DNA of 64,000 nt from Billgrantia endophytica (GCF_002879615.1 NZ_PNRF01000027.1:1-64000), one strand, 5' to 3'; shown: positions 35,260 to 44,244, numbered from the stretch's first letter. Program-made: numbers and translations. The notes: generated by a model not told the origin, from the letters alone.

Positions 35260-35375
35260 TCCGCCACTCGGTGAGAAGTTCCGCAGGCTTGCCATGCTCG
35301 ACAAAACGGTCGAGCAGGCCCAGATTGAGCATCTCGACCTGCACGCCTTCGGCGACCAGCAGGTCGTGCTCGGCT
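35260..35375 (-). pseudogene. Diverged dxs C-terminal remnant
   Basis: The minus-strand reading gives AEHDLLVAEGVQVEMLNLGL and then LDRFVEHGKPAELLTEWRI. It parallels the intact Dxs in this window ([12 protein letters not shown]... and [21 protein letters not shown]) but lacks about 70 bases in the middle and differs in many codons. It is therefore a diverged copy, not a recent duplicate of the dxs at 45.2-47.2 kb. No N-terminal or thiamine-binding domain is present. Confidence 0.65.
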
Positions 35376-35445
35376 CACCGACCAAGGTGAAGCAGAGCAT
35401 GGGATACCAACGTTGACCCTCCTGCCTCTACCGCGTGGTTCAAAG

Positions 35446-37435
35446 GTCGGGTAGACCAGGCGATTGCTCCCCCGGCCCCCACAGATCCGGACGTGCGCAA
35501 TTAACGCATCCGGCTCCTCAATCAACAGCTTTGCTGAAGGGTTCAACATCGGTGGATAATCCTCGCCCATGGCAACGGTAGCGCCTTACGCAGTACGTCC
35601 ACCCGATCCCAAACGTTGCGCGCCTTCTGGGACCGTTGTCCCAACCATTTAATCCAGCAGCGCTCCACTCGATATCGGAATGCCTGCAATGCTTTCATAT
35701 TTCCACGAATGCCATAGTAGGCATTGTGCCCCTGAACTTTCCTGCAAAGTTGGCGGTGCTGGTCACGGAGAGGCGAATGTCGGTTGGCACGACACCATAC
35801 CGCAATCCGCTTAAGGCCACGCCGAAACCGGTCTTTAGCGGTCTTCCGCTTGATGACCCAACAACCCCGCCAGGATTTCCCCCAGTAGTGGGTGAAGCCC
35901 AGAAAGTCGAAGGTCTCGGTACGCTGCTCGCGATGCGGACGGAACCGCACCAAGCGGGTCTTGGTCGGGTGCAGGGTGAGACCGAAACGCGCGAAGCGCT
36001 TGGTTAGTACCGCCATCACCTTGCGGGCATCGGCCTCGTTGCTGAACGCCAAGATGGCGTCGTCGGCAAACCTCACCTCGAACGCACGCCCCTGAAGGCG
36101 TGGTTTGACGTCACTCTCAAACCACTCGTCCAGAACATAGTGGAGATAAACATTCGCCAACAATGGGGAAATCACACCCCCCTGGGGGCTGCCTATCTCT
36201 CCCTTTTGCCATAGCCCGTTTTCAAGTACCCCGGCCTTGAGCCACTTACCGATCAGGCGAGAGATCATCCCGTCCTTCACTCGTCGCTGCAGAAACGCGC
36301 AGATGTTGGTGGTCGATCGTGTCGAAGAAGGCTCGGATGTCCAGGTCGATGACCCAGCCGCCTCCCATCGACGAGAGTCCATCCCACACCGCCTTGATGG
36401 CCTGGTGCGCAGAGCGCCTTGGGCGGAAGCCATATGAGCAGTTCAGGAAGTCGTGCTCATAGAGGGGTTCCAGCAGGGCGACCACTGCACGTTGCAGGAC
36501 CTTGTCTTCGAAGGTGGGGATACCAATCGGCCGTGTGGTACGTCCATCCCCTTTGGGAATGTGGACGCGCCGCACCGGCGGTACCCGGTAGCGACCGCTC
36601 TTGGCCTCTTCCAGCAGACGCTGGATGTTGGCCTCGAAGTCACGCACGAAGTCGTCCGCCGACTGACCATCAATCCCGACGGCACCATCCCGGCGCGTCA
36701 TCAGGTAGGCCGTTTTCAGCCACTGGGCGTCGATGTGGTGCGCCAGTGACGTGAAGGCACGCTGCGGGAAGCGCTCTACCAGCGCTGCTATCCGCATTTG
36801 TGATGTGTACATGGACACAGGTTCCTGTGCACCTGCCATGTTTCCCTCATGCGGTTCTGATGATTGATCGCCCCTTCCCTCCAGCGGGTCCCGTCGAGCC
36901 GGTTCCCCACCTTCCCTAGTACTATGAGCGACTCCGACTCCCGCCTTTCCGTCCGGCTGGCTCCTTGTGATCGCCTGGCCGTACCCCCTAAGTGCCTGCA
37001 CTTCGCTCCCAGCACCATCAGGCACGACAACACTGGACCTGGAGCTTTCGAGACAAGCAGTCCCCGCCTGTTCTCTTATCTTCGGGGGAGAAAGACGGGC
37101 CTCCCAGGTTCCTGGGAAACCTTTGTGCGAACATGTCCTGCTCTCCGACACCGGTGACCTTTCCCCGCAAAGCCAGTTGAGCGGGTCAATGTTGCCTTCC
37201 AGGGCAGCAAGACTGTCGGCGGTCACATAAACAATAATTTCGGTGCTCAATCACACGGCCCATTCGCTCGCTGTCTACGCTTCGCAGCGGCGGTTGCCCG
37301 ACGCCACGCAAGACTCGCTACCGGCTGGTGGCTAACTTTGACCGGGTGGGACTCTCACCCACTGGGTTTCGATTCACCCTTTCCACCACGATTGAGCAGT
37401 AGGTTTCCCGGGTGACCAGGCTTCGCCTGGCGCAC
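35446..37435 (-). mobile_element. Group II intron
   Basis: About 1.99 kb on the minus strand. The 5' end reads GTGCGCCAGGCGAAGCCTGG at 37435, the GUGCG start followed by a first stem-loop. Near the 3' end, 35484-35516 folds as domain V (GAGCCGGATGCG...CCGGATC with the expected short hairpin). A domain VI-like stem follows, and the intron should end at an AC near 35446. The maturase ORF lies between, as expected in domain IV. The 3' boundary is approximate by a few bases. The host site is intergenic, upstream of the plus-strand cluster and pointing away from it. Confidence 0.8.
35543..36839 (-). pseudogene. ltrA: Group II intron maturase/reverse transcriptase, frameshifted
   Basis: Start ATG at 36839 (MAGAQEPVSMYTSQ) with GAGGG upstream. 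Frame one covers the early RT domains (PPVRRVHIPKGDGRTTRPIG, YGFRPRRSAHQAI, DLDIRAFFDTIDH). Near 36305 the frame breaks. The second frame carries GSPQGGVISPLLANVYLH, the catalytic FADD box (VRFADDAILAF), and the maturase (X) domain to the end. The shift equals one extra base or two missing bases around CTGCGCGTTTCTG. No HNH endonuclease domain. A sequencing error is possible, but as written no full RT is made. Confidence 0.8.
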
Positions 37436-37498
37436 TGCTGCAGTTATTCTATGAGCCCAGATACGAAATCCTGGGCGGTTTACTTCGTCCATCGTCAT

Positions 37499-37534
37499 GC
37501 TCATCGCGAGGTTACCTCGCAGTATGATATGAGC
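37499..37534. promoter_or_regulatory. Nested hairpin upstream of the six-gene cluster
   Basis: Inner GCGAGG-TTA-CCTCGC (37506-37520) is enclosed by GCTCAT (37499-37504) and ATGAGC (37529-37534). It lies 150 bp before the first cluster gene, between it and the intron 5' end. It could be a leader structure or a remnant terminator. The rest of 37436-37688 is AT-rich leader without a gene; a ribosome site (AGGGAA) precedes 37689. Confidence 0.4.
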
Positions 37535-37688
37535 GAGCTTTGATTGAGTTTTTCACTGGCTTTCGTTGGCAACGATTTTTCGCACAGACTCAAAGGGAAC
37601 AGGGAGAAATTTGGTTTCAGAAGTTCCTCCCTACCGCACTGAAAGTTAGTAACTATTCTGGACTTATTCAATCGACAGGGAAGCCCAG

Positions 37689-39023
37689 ATGAAAAAGATT
37701 CGTAGGGTAGCAATTATTGGTGGCGGCGTCGGGATGATGTCCATTCTCTACAAAATGGCTAAAATCGATGTCAGAAACTGTGAAATCTGCGTATATAGAA
37801 AAAACACAGCAGGCATTGGAGAGGCCTATAAGCTCAGCCCTGACTACCTAATAATGAACACGCGAAATGATGCAATATCGTTCTTTGATGAATGTATTAA
37901 TTATGGCAAGTGGTTGTCGAAAAACCATCCTGCTTTAAGCAAGAAGGAAGAATTTGTTCCGCGACGTGTTTTTGGACAATATCTCCTGGACGTAAACAAG
38001 AGCCTACGATCAAGACTTAATCGACAGAACTGCATCATTCACTACGACAATTCCGCTGCAAGAATTACAGAGAACAACCAGATAGTGACAGAGAGGGGAG
38101 AGACATCACACAAGCATGATGTGATATTTATTTCTATCGGTTTTGGCTGTGAGTCAAACACTGCCGAAGTAGAATCCGTGCTTGACAGAGTTCCCTATAA
38201 GGGTGTTTTAAATATTGTAGGCAGTGGGCTAGGTGCCATTGATGCCGTAATAAGCAGTCATAACTATCGCCCCGATATTCATATATCCTGTTTCTCACGG
38301 GAGGGGATGTTTCCAGCAGTAAGGGGAGACTTTGGCATTTCAGAATTATCTATTTTTGAGCGAAATGAGCGGTTACTGAAGACCCCGTCTTTAACCTTAA
38401 TGTTTGCAACATTAAGGAAAGAGTGCAGACGAATATGTGGTGATGAGAGTGACTACCAGATGCTGGTTAACCCGAGAGGGGATTTGTTGTCAGAGTATCG
38501 CAAAGTGCTAAATAGAACGCCTGCATGGCAGAGCATGCTTTATTCCGGCACTAATCAGTATTCAATTTTCTTTTCTCAACTCAGCGGCCCGGAGAAACAC
38601 TGGCTAATGTCCCATAGACCGAAATTTATTAATCGCCGCGGAATGTTTCCTCAAAGGAATGCGCGATGGCTGCTTAGTCTTATGGATAATAATTCTCTCT
38701 CTATAAAATCCAGGAACATATCTCTACCGGAGACATTAAAGGGACATTGGCTGAGCTGCATAAACTCAAACAAGGGGATAAAAAAATTTCTTCATTTAAG
38801 TAAAATCAAGACTGATGCCTACGGAGGTGCGCTTATTGATAAAAACGGACGAGCAAAAGATCACAGAAATATATACGTTATCGGCCCTGCCACGAATAGC
38901 TCCCGGTACTTCACGGAGGCATCATCGCTAACCGTTACTCACTGTGAGCAAGCAGTTTCTGATGCATTTAGAGAGAAAGGAAATAAACATGAACACAAAG
39001 AACTTCGTAGCCAATTCATTTAA
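37689..39023 (+). CDS. FAD/NAD(P)-binding protein (PF13454-like), first gene of the island cluster
   Basis: 444 aa. A dinucleotide-binding fold opens the protein (RVAIIGGGVGMMS). The NAD_binding_9-type pattern follows: IGEAYKLSPDYLIMNTRNDAISFFDE, then FVPRRVFGQYLLDVNK. A second glycine-rich motif lies near residue 180 (LNIVGSGLGAIDAV), and the C-terminal YVIGPATNSSRYFTEASS is typical of the last FAD-contacting segment. These proteins resemble flavin N-hydroxylases and reductases but most are uncharacterised. The gene is much more AT-rich than the surrounding chromosome. It overlaps the aldolase start by 35 bases. Catalysed reaction unknown. Confidence 0.8.
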   Translation: MKKIRRVAIIGGGVGMMSILYKMAKIDVRNCEICVYRKNTAGIGEAYKLSPDYLIMNTRNDAISFFDECINYGKWLSKNHPALSKKEEFVPRRVFGQYLLDVNKSLRSRLNRQNCIIHYDNSAARITENNQIVTERGETSHKHDVIFISIGFGCESNTAEVESVLDRVPYKGVLNIVGSGLGAIDAVISSHNYRPDIHISCFSREGMFPAVRGDFGISELSIFERNERLLKTPSLTLMFATLRKECRRICGDESDYQMLVNPRGDLLSEYRKVLNRTPAWQSMLYSGTNQYSIFFSQLSGPEKHWLMSHRPKFINRRGMFPQRNARWLLSLMDNNSLSIKSRNISLPETLKGHWLSCINSNKGIKKFLHLSKIKTDAYGGALIDKNGRAKDHRNIYVIGPATNSSRYFTEASSLTVTHCEQAVSDAFREKGNKHEHKELRSQFI

Positions 39024-39774
39024 AAGTCAGTTGCAAGGCGGAGAGAAGCTACACGGGATTTGGTTCTCATCCTGTAGCGAAATAATTGCGGATGTGATCC
39101 GTGATTCTGGCTTCGACTGGGTGCTGATCGATATGGAGCACTCCATCAATACAACAGAGAAGGTTGCCAGCTTACTTCGTTGCTTCCGTGATTCGGATGC
39201 AACACCCATTATTCGACCTCCGGTCAATGAACCCGTTGAGATCAAGCGGCTCCTAGATATTGGGGTGAAGAATTTTCTGATCCCCATAGTTGAAAACGCA
39301 AGTGACGCGGAGCGCGCTGTTCAGTCAACGAAATACAAGGGGGTAGGAGGTCTTCGAGGTGTGTCACTAGGGCAAAGTGCAAACCGCTTCGGAAGGATTA
39401 AAAACTACTTCGAGCAGGCCAACGATGATATCACTGTGATTGTCCAGGTGGAGAGCCGGAATGCCATTAGCAATATAAAGAATATTGCAAGTGTTCCTGG
39501 TGTCGACGGTATCTTTGTTGGTCCAGCAGACCTGTCCGATGACATGGGACTGACTGGGAATACATTCGATGATGCCGTTCAGGGCCAGATATCTCTTATG
39601 ATCGACCTCTGTAAGCGAGTCGGTAAGCCCGCAGGGACACTGATTTTCAATGAAGACTATGCCAAGCGCTATTACGCGGACGGATTCAGCTTCATTGCGT
39701 GTTCATCAGATCTTTCGTTACTTCGTAACGCAGCAGATGCTCAAGCAAGCGCCTTCGGCCTTGTCAATAAGTAA
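38989..39774 (+). CDS. HpcH/HpaI-family aldolase
   Basis: 261 aa from the ATG at 38989 (MNTKNFVANSF) with AAGGA upstream; a longer reading starts inside the preceding gene. Class II pyruvate-aldolase signatures are complete: the catalytic His/Asp region LIDMEHS, the pyruvate-binding Arg in PIIRPPV, the metal Glu in VIVQVESR and the metal Asp in GIFVGPADLSDDMG. Family members make or split 2-keto-4-hydroxy acids from pyruvate and an aldehyde. In this cluster I infer that it forms, or trims, a keto-hydroxy acid that the neighbouring PLP enzyme aminates. Confidence 0.88.
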   Translation: MNTKNFVANSFKSQLQGGEKLHGIWFSSCSEIIADVIRDSGFDWVLIDMEHSINTTEKVASLLRCFRDSDATPIIRPPVNEPVEIKRLLDIGVKNFLIPIVENASDAERAVQSTKYKGVGGLRGVSLGQSANRFGRIKNYFEQANDDITVIVQVESRNAISNIKNIASVPGVDGIFVGPADLSDDMGLTGNTFDDAVQGQISLMIDLCKRVGKPAGTLIFNEDYAKRYYADGFSFIACSSDLSLLRNAADAQASAFGLVNK

Positions 39775-39781
39775 AGTAATT

Positions 39782-39807
39782 AGGCGCGCCTTCTGATAGG
39801 CGTGCCT
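39782..39807 (+). terminator. Hairpin and T-run between the aldolase and aminotransferase genes
   Basis: AGGCGCGCC pairs with GGCGTGCCT (one G-U pair) around an 8-base loop and is followed by TTT, right in front of the AGGAG of the next gene. It has the form of an internal rho-independent terminator or attenuator, so the downstream four genes may be expressed at a lower or regulated level. Confidence 0.55.
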
Positions 39808-39821
39808 TTTAGGAGAAAAAA

Positions 39822-40838
39822 ATGGGAGTCGATTTGTCTTTAGGTGTGCCAGAATGGCCGACCTCTAGTGCTATTATAAGGTTCCAAGAGAACTTTAAAT
39901 TAAACCTAAACGATATTTATTCGTACCCAACCGCCATAAGCGATGAAGAATCTATACCGGTATTAAGCGTGTTGGGTGACTACTTTTCTGTTGACTTCAT
40001 CAGTGACTTTTCTCTCTCGGTCCACAATGGCGGACGGGCAGCACTTCACGACATCCTGAAATACGCCTTTTCGTCAATGAAAGTCAAGGAAATATTTCTA
40101 CAGCAACCATGTTGGTTTGGTTACAATGAGATATTGAGTATGGCTCCGTGGGTGCCGCGCACTATATCTCAGTATAAGAAAAGTGACACTCGGAAACTAA
40201 TTATCATCTGCCTTCCAAATAATCCTGATGGGCAAATAAATCTTGACTTTGAAATTGATGAGCCCACGACGCTAGTGATTGATTTAGTCTATTTTTCATT
40301 TCTTGGCGAGAGAGAACGGGAGGAGGTTTCCAAGTTTATAAAGCGATATTCTAGCCAGACACTATTGGTCCTCAGTACGTCTAAGACTTGCTGCGCACCA
40401 GGTGTGCGGGTTGCGTACGTGGCGTCTAAGAATTCTGAAATGACAATGCAGCTTAGGACTCTGCAGAAAGAGTCATATAATCTGCCGTCTAATCTTAATA
40501 GAAGTATATCAGCAATGCTCTGGAATAACAAAGAGGAAATTTCCAAGGTGCGAGATTTATATATTGATCTCCGAACGGCTGTCGAAAGTGAATTTGTCAA
40601 GTCTAACCTAGATTATAGGATATTTGGCATGTTCATTTGGGTGGTGATAAAGGGGGCTGATGCAAAACAGGTTATCAGTGAAGTTCGGGGACGTTGCGGC
40701 TACATTGGGGCAAGTGGAGCCCGCTTCGGGGCTCCAGACGGAACACGATGGACTCTCAGGACAGGGGTTAATTACAAAGTCCTAGTAGAGGCGCTTGTCA
40801 AAATCAAGGACCAGGAGAGGCAGTATGATAAAGCTTAA
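39822..40838 (+). CDS. PLP-dependent aminotransferase-like protein (fold type I)
   Basis: 338 aa with strong AGGAG before the ATG. Class I/II aminotransferase landmarks are visible in order: NGGRAALHDIL (cofactor phosphate/ring region), CLPNNPDGQ (NNPxG), VIDLVYFSF (Asp for the pyridine nitrogen and Tyr), and VLSTSKTCCAPGVRVAYVA, where the Lys in STSK is the expected PLP Schiff base. The C-terminal domain ends with the substrate-carboxylate Arg region (WTLRTGV). It is 40-60 residues shorter than typical members. Substrate unknown; by position it should act on the keto acid from the aldolase. Ends 14 bases inside the cupin gene. Confidence 0.75.
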   Translation: MGVDLSLGVPEWPTSSAIIRFQENFKLNLNDIYSYPTAISDEESIPVLSVLGDYFSVDFISDFSLSVHNGGRAALHDILKYAFSSMKVKEIFLQQPCWFGYNEILSMAPWVPRTISQYKKSDTRKLIIICLPNNPDGQINLDFEIDEPTTLVIDLVYFSFLGEREREEVSKFIKRYSSQTLLVLSTSKTCCAPGVRVAYVASKNSEMTMQLRTLQKESYNLPSNLNRSISAMLWNNKEEISKVRDLYIDLRTAVESEFVKSNLDYRIFGMFIWVVIKGADAKQVISEVRGRCGYIGASGARFGAPDGTRWTLRTGVNYKVLVEALVKIKDQERQYDKA

Positions 40839-41190
40839 TCTTCATGATGCGGAAAATGCAGAATTAGCCTGGGAAGACTTTACAGAGAATGGCCGGAAGC
40901 ACGTCAAGCACCTCCCCCTGTTTGACGCAACGGATAACTGTGTCCCCGGAAGCCGCTGCTCTTTGCTGAAATATCTACCAGGCGCAGTAACTCTGCCACA
41001 CGTTCACACTGGCTATGAATTGATTTTCGTATTGTCTGGAGTTCTCTATGATGATTTCGGGGAGTATTTAAAGGGGGATTTGATAGTCTACCATCCAGAG
41101 TCAAAGCATGGTCTACGATCTCCAGATGGATGTGTTTTTTTAGTCATTTGGGAAAAGCCCGTGACACTGGCCGTTGAGGTTAAACGATGA
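40825..41190 (+). CDS. ChrR-like cupin protein
   Basis: 121 aa, ATG at 40825 within the end of the aminotransferase gene, with AGGAG upstream. A single cupin barrel with the ChrR-type metal set: LPHVHTGYELIFVLSG gives two His and one Glu, and ESKHGLRSP gives the last His. ChrR cupins bind zinc as part of an anti-sigma factor, but stand-alone versions occur in biosynthetic clusters as small metal enzymes or sensors. There is no anti-sigma domain and no sigma factor gene nearby, so an enzymatic or accessory role is more likely. Confidence 0.75.
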   Translation: MIKLNLHDAENAELAWEDFTENGRKHVKHLPLFDATDNCVPGSRCSLLKYLPGAVTLPHVHTGYELIFVLSGVLYDDFGEYLKGDLIVYHPESKHGLRSPDGCVFLVIWEKPVTLAVEVKR

Positions 41191-42437
41191 CAATAGACAA
41201 GGACATAAGAGCAATTTATTCTCTTGTGAATGATCAGTCTGTCGTTGATATAATTGCCTTTGGCAGTTGTCAGGTTCCTGACTATTTGATTTACCTTATA
41301 AGTGAGGCCATTATTGCCAAGCCTTTCAAGAGCAAGTTGGGCGTAATAGGGGCCTCGCTAGCAGGTGGTGGTTGGCACGGCGGCCTTAACACCTTAGCAC
41401 TTCGAGATCAGATTGATTGGGTCGTCGGTGGCTACTATGGAGCGGCAAGGGTAGTAGCCGCTCAGATCAGCAGGAACAAGGTTACAGGTTATTCACTTCC
41501 GCAAGGCATTATAGCACATGCGGTAACAACAAAAGATAGGTCCATTGGTATAAGCATAGGCAATGGGACATTTATTCAGCCAGAAAACCGCGGTGGAAAA
41601 TTAGGCGGCATTCAGTGCCTTGCTTCGTTAGTAGAGAGAGCTGATGAGAACACTTTGAAGTATAAGCTGCCCGACTCTGATATTGTTCTTATCCGAGGAA
41701 AGGGTCTAACCAAGAGTGGCAATGTTATTCTTGAAGAGGACCCTATTGATCTGGATTTGCACGACGTTGTCGCTAGCGCTATGGCACGTAAGGCGCATAT
41801 CCTAGTACAAATTCCTGAGAACGCAGTCTTCGATTCTCTGGGCGGCTACTCGCAGGACATTTTTTCTCACGTCGCATATGCGCCTCGTGCTATGCATGCT
41901 CCGACCTACCGTACCGACTACTTATCTGTGGAGGATCCACGGCGTTTAAGTAGGACTATTGACAGCCAATTTATATCGGAGGCGTTCATTCCCAGATTAA
42001 GCGACAAAGAATCGACAATCATTGGTATTGGCTTGCCTGTCGCGTGCATCAACAACTTACCTCCTCATAATATGATTGATATCTGCATTGAGTCTGGACA
42101 TATCGGAGGGGTTCCCATTGATGGGGTTGGATTTGGAATTTCAGTAGGGGTAAAGCGAAAAACATCCCAGAAAGCGATGTTTGAAAGAATATGGAACTCT
42201 GACATCGACCATGCTATTCTCGGAGTAGGCCAATGTGTCGACGGCGTTAGTATAAATATTGCCCGACTGGGCGGTGCCGTCTTTGGGGTTGGTGGGTTCA
42301 TCGACATTGTGCAGTCGGTACGGAAGATCACCTTCTGCAATCGCAGCGGAAAACCAGCATCGCCTCCTGGCGAAGTTGCCGAGTGGTTGTGCTATAGTTT
42401 TGATCCGGAGCAGGATGTGAAGATTTTGAACATATAG
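41187..42437 (+). CDS. Acyl-CoA transferase family I (Pct/YdiF-like)
   Basis: 416 aa, start overlapping the cupin stop as ATGA. It follows the fused alpha/beta CoA-transferase layout. VIGASLAGGGWHGGLNTLAL and VVGGYYGAARVVAAQI are in the first domain, then YSLPQGIIAHAV, NGTFIQPENRGGKLGG and IVLIRGKGLTKSGN. The catalytic Glu is in DICIESGHIGGVPIDGVGFG. Propionate CoA-transferases are near 520 aa, so this is a compact version. It would move CoA between carboxylic acids, activating or releasing a cluster intermediate. Confidence 0.78.
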   Translation: MTIDKDIRAIYSLVNDQSVVDIIAFGSCQVPDYLIYLISEAIIAKPFKSKLGVIGASLAGGGWHGGLNTLALRDQIDWVVGGYYGAARVVAAQISRNKVTGYSLPQGIIAHAVTTKDRSIGISIGNGTFIQPENRGGKLGGIQCLASLVERADENTLKYKLPDSDIVLIRGKGLTKSGNVILEEDPIDLDLHDVVASAMARKAHILVQIPENAVFDSLGGYSQDIFSHVAYAPRAMHAPTYRTDYLSVEDPRRLSRTIDSQFISEAFIPRLSDKESTIIGIGLPVACINNLPPHNMIDICIESGHIGGVPIDGVGFGISVGVKRKTSQKAMFERIWNSDIDHAILGVGQCVDGVSINIARLGGAVFGVGGFIDIVQSVRKITFCNRSGKPASPPGEVAEWLCYSFDPEQDVKILNI

Positions 42438-42447
42438 GGGTTTCTGA

Positions 42448-43083
42448 ATGTTTTCTTACGCAGAGTGGGTGACGTTCTTAACTTTAGCAGTCGCGGCAAC
42501 CCTGTCGCCAGGGCCAGCTGTTTTGCTCGCGGTTCGCAATGGTGCACAAATAGGTTTCAAGCGCTCCTTAAGTGGGATCACTGGGAACGTCTGCGCAATG
42601 CTTACTTATGCGTTATTGGCTACTATTGGGGTGGCCGTGGTATTTAGCGCTTTCCCCATGTTCGCATTCTGGGCACAAGTTCTAGGTGGTGGGTATCTTA
42701 TCTTTCTTGGATTAAAACTTCTACTTAGCAGGAGAGAGGTCAATGCACAGGCCTCGGACTTAGCAGCAAATGCAACCAAGCGTGGCCGACTATTCGCCGA
42801 GGCTTATTTAGTTGGACTTTCAAACCCCAAGGCATTACTTTTCTATTCCGCACTTTTCCCACAGTTCGTAAAGCCTGGGGAACTAATATTAATTCAATCT
42901 ACTTCGCTTGCATTAACATTTGCCTTTTGTTCTTTTACAGCGCTCTGCATTTATTCTTGGCTTGCAAGTCGAGTTGCCACTCGGCTTTCTTCGGGCCGCG
43001 CCTGGAGTTTTGCCAATCAGTGCAGTGGCATAATCTTTATGGGTTTAGGCGGCGGCCTCATTTTCAACTCTACATTTCGCTAG
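42448..43083 (+). CDS. LysE/RhtB-family amino-acid exporter
   Basis: 211-aa inner-membrane exporter, 10 bases after the CoA-transferase. The family N-terminus ATLSPGPAVLLAVRNGAQIGFKRSL is present, with six hydrophobic segments and FLGLKLLLSRR and AYLVGLSNPKALLFYSALFPQFV. LysE/RhtB proteins export amino acids and analogues. As the last gene of the cluster it implies that the product is amino-acid-like and leaves the cell. A terminator follows at 43139. Confidence 0.9.
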   Translation: MFSYAEWVTFLTLAVAATLSPGPAVLLAVRNGAQIGFKRSLSGITGNVCAMLTYALLATIGVAVVFSAFPMFAFWAQVLGGGYLIFLGLKLLLSRREVNAQASDLAANATKRGRLFAEAYLVGLSNPKALLFYSALFPQFVKPGELILIQSTSLALTFAFCSFTALCIYSWLASRVATRLSSGRAWSFANQCSGIIFMGLGGGLIFNSTFR

Positions 43084-43138
43084 AGCGCTATAAGCTAGCC
43101 CTAGCTCAGTTTCTACTGAGAGATTGCGAGAGGGCACT

Positions 43139-43174
43139 GCCCTATCAGCAGCTCATACCAGAGCGCTGATGGGC
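43139..43174 (+). terminator. Terminator of the island gene cluster
   Basis: GCCC-T-ATCAGC pairs with GCTGATGGGC (one bulged T) and is followed by ATCTTTTTATTT. A standard rho-independent terminator 55 bases past the exporter stop, which also marks the end of the six-gene unit. Confidence 0.7.
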
Positions 43175-43221
43175 ATCTTTTTATTTGTCACGCATTGCTT
43201 CGTTTCCACAAGGACATCATC

Positions 43222-43980
43222 TTAAATAAGTTTCCGGTATCCGCCTTGTATTAAACCTTTTGTTTTTTTGATACTGTATCGAGTTCTAGCTCTCATCCAA
43301 CCGTCTGGTGTCCAATTTTTATTTACTGATTCCGCCCCAAACAACCTCGTGGCTATTTCCTTATGCGATGCCCCCTCCTCTATAGACCTTGCGATCAACA
43401 AGCTTTCTTTGGCGGAAGGGTTTTCGTTTATTATTTTATTGTTTTTATCCTTCAATATTTGCCAAAGCGACTGCGCAACATTAATTTTTGTTAAAACCCC
43501 TTCCGCCATAGGGAGGCATAATTGAATTGTTTTGCTGTGGTCGATTTCCTCAAGGCGGGCTAGGACTAGCTGATAAAACTTAAACCCATATATAATCTTT
43601 ATCATGCATTTTCCACTGCGCTCGAATATAGCTCCCGTAATATTTACATGGGGTAGACAAGATATATCTGACAAGCTTAGCCCTGAGCAGTTGCATGTTT
43701 TTGCCTCTATAGATTTAGTGGATAGGGATGGGTCCCAAAATACATTGTGTCCGGTGAGATCTTGGCTGCTCGGTGTGTTAAGCACCCCCCATTTCCCTCT
43801 TAACACCTCATCTTCTTTTTTGTACTTTGTAAATCTCACCCCTCCTAGTGTTATATGGCTATTATGAGCCTTCTCTATTTTTTCACATGCCTCATTAACA
43901 TCCATTCTAAATTCATTGTTTGCTCTCAACAAAAGCCACGCCAAGTCCAATCCATCATTTTTTTTCCCTTTGTCGCGCAT
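43222..43980 (-). CDS. DUF2285-domain protein of integrative elements
   Basis: 252 aa. The N-terminal LDLAWLLLRANNEFRMD resembles the transcriptional-regulator-like domain (DUF6499) and the C-terminal half resembles DUF2285. The latter shows in EGASHKEIATRLFGAESVNKNW, then RARTRYSIKKTKGLIQGGYRKLI, where an HTH-like segment and the closing GGYR are typical. Such proteins are found on integrative conjugative elements and plasmids. It faces the six-gene cluster. AT-rich like its neighbours. No relaxase, integrase or conjugation gene accompanies it here. Confidence 0.7.
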   Translation of the reverse strand: MRDKGKKNDGLDLAWLLLRANNEFRMDVNEACEKIEKAHNSHITLGGVRFTKYKKEDEVLRGKWGVLNTPSSQDLTGHNVFWDPSLSTKSIEAKTCNCSGLSLSDISCLPHVNITGAIFERSGKCMIKIIYGFKFYQLVLARLEEIDHSKTIQLCLPMAEGVLTKINVAQSLWQILKDKNNKIINENPSAKESLLIARSIEEGASHKEIATRLFGAESVNKNWTPDGWMRARTRYSIKKTKGLIQGGYRKLI

Positions 43981-44244
43981 ATCTAGCGATCCTTATAGGT
44001 TTAAGTGAAAACCATTTTCGATGATGCGCTGATATAGCGCCGCAAGAGGGCGTGTCCTTTACTTAGTCTTTATAGGGCGTTCTCAATGAACAAGTACTCA
44101 TATGGTCTCCTCCCGGCTTGCAAGACCTCAGTCTGAGGAAAGGAACAGGTTGGCTTTCATATATCAGGCCTGTTGTTGAAGCCTGAGGATTCTGGCCTTG
44201 ATGAGACATCCGCACATACTGTCTTTATCAACACTTCGGCATTG

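Noticed and set aside
37501..37713. Minus-strand ORF of 70 codons before the island cluster
   Set aside because: No ribosome site or similarity; it covers the cluster's leader.
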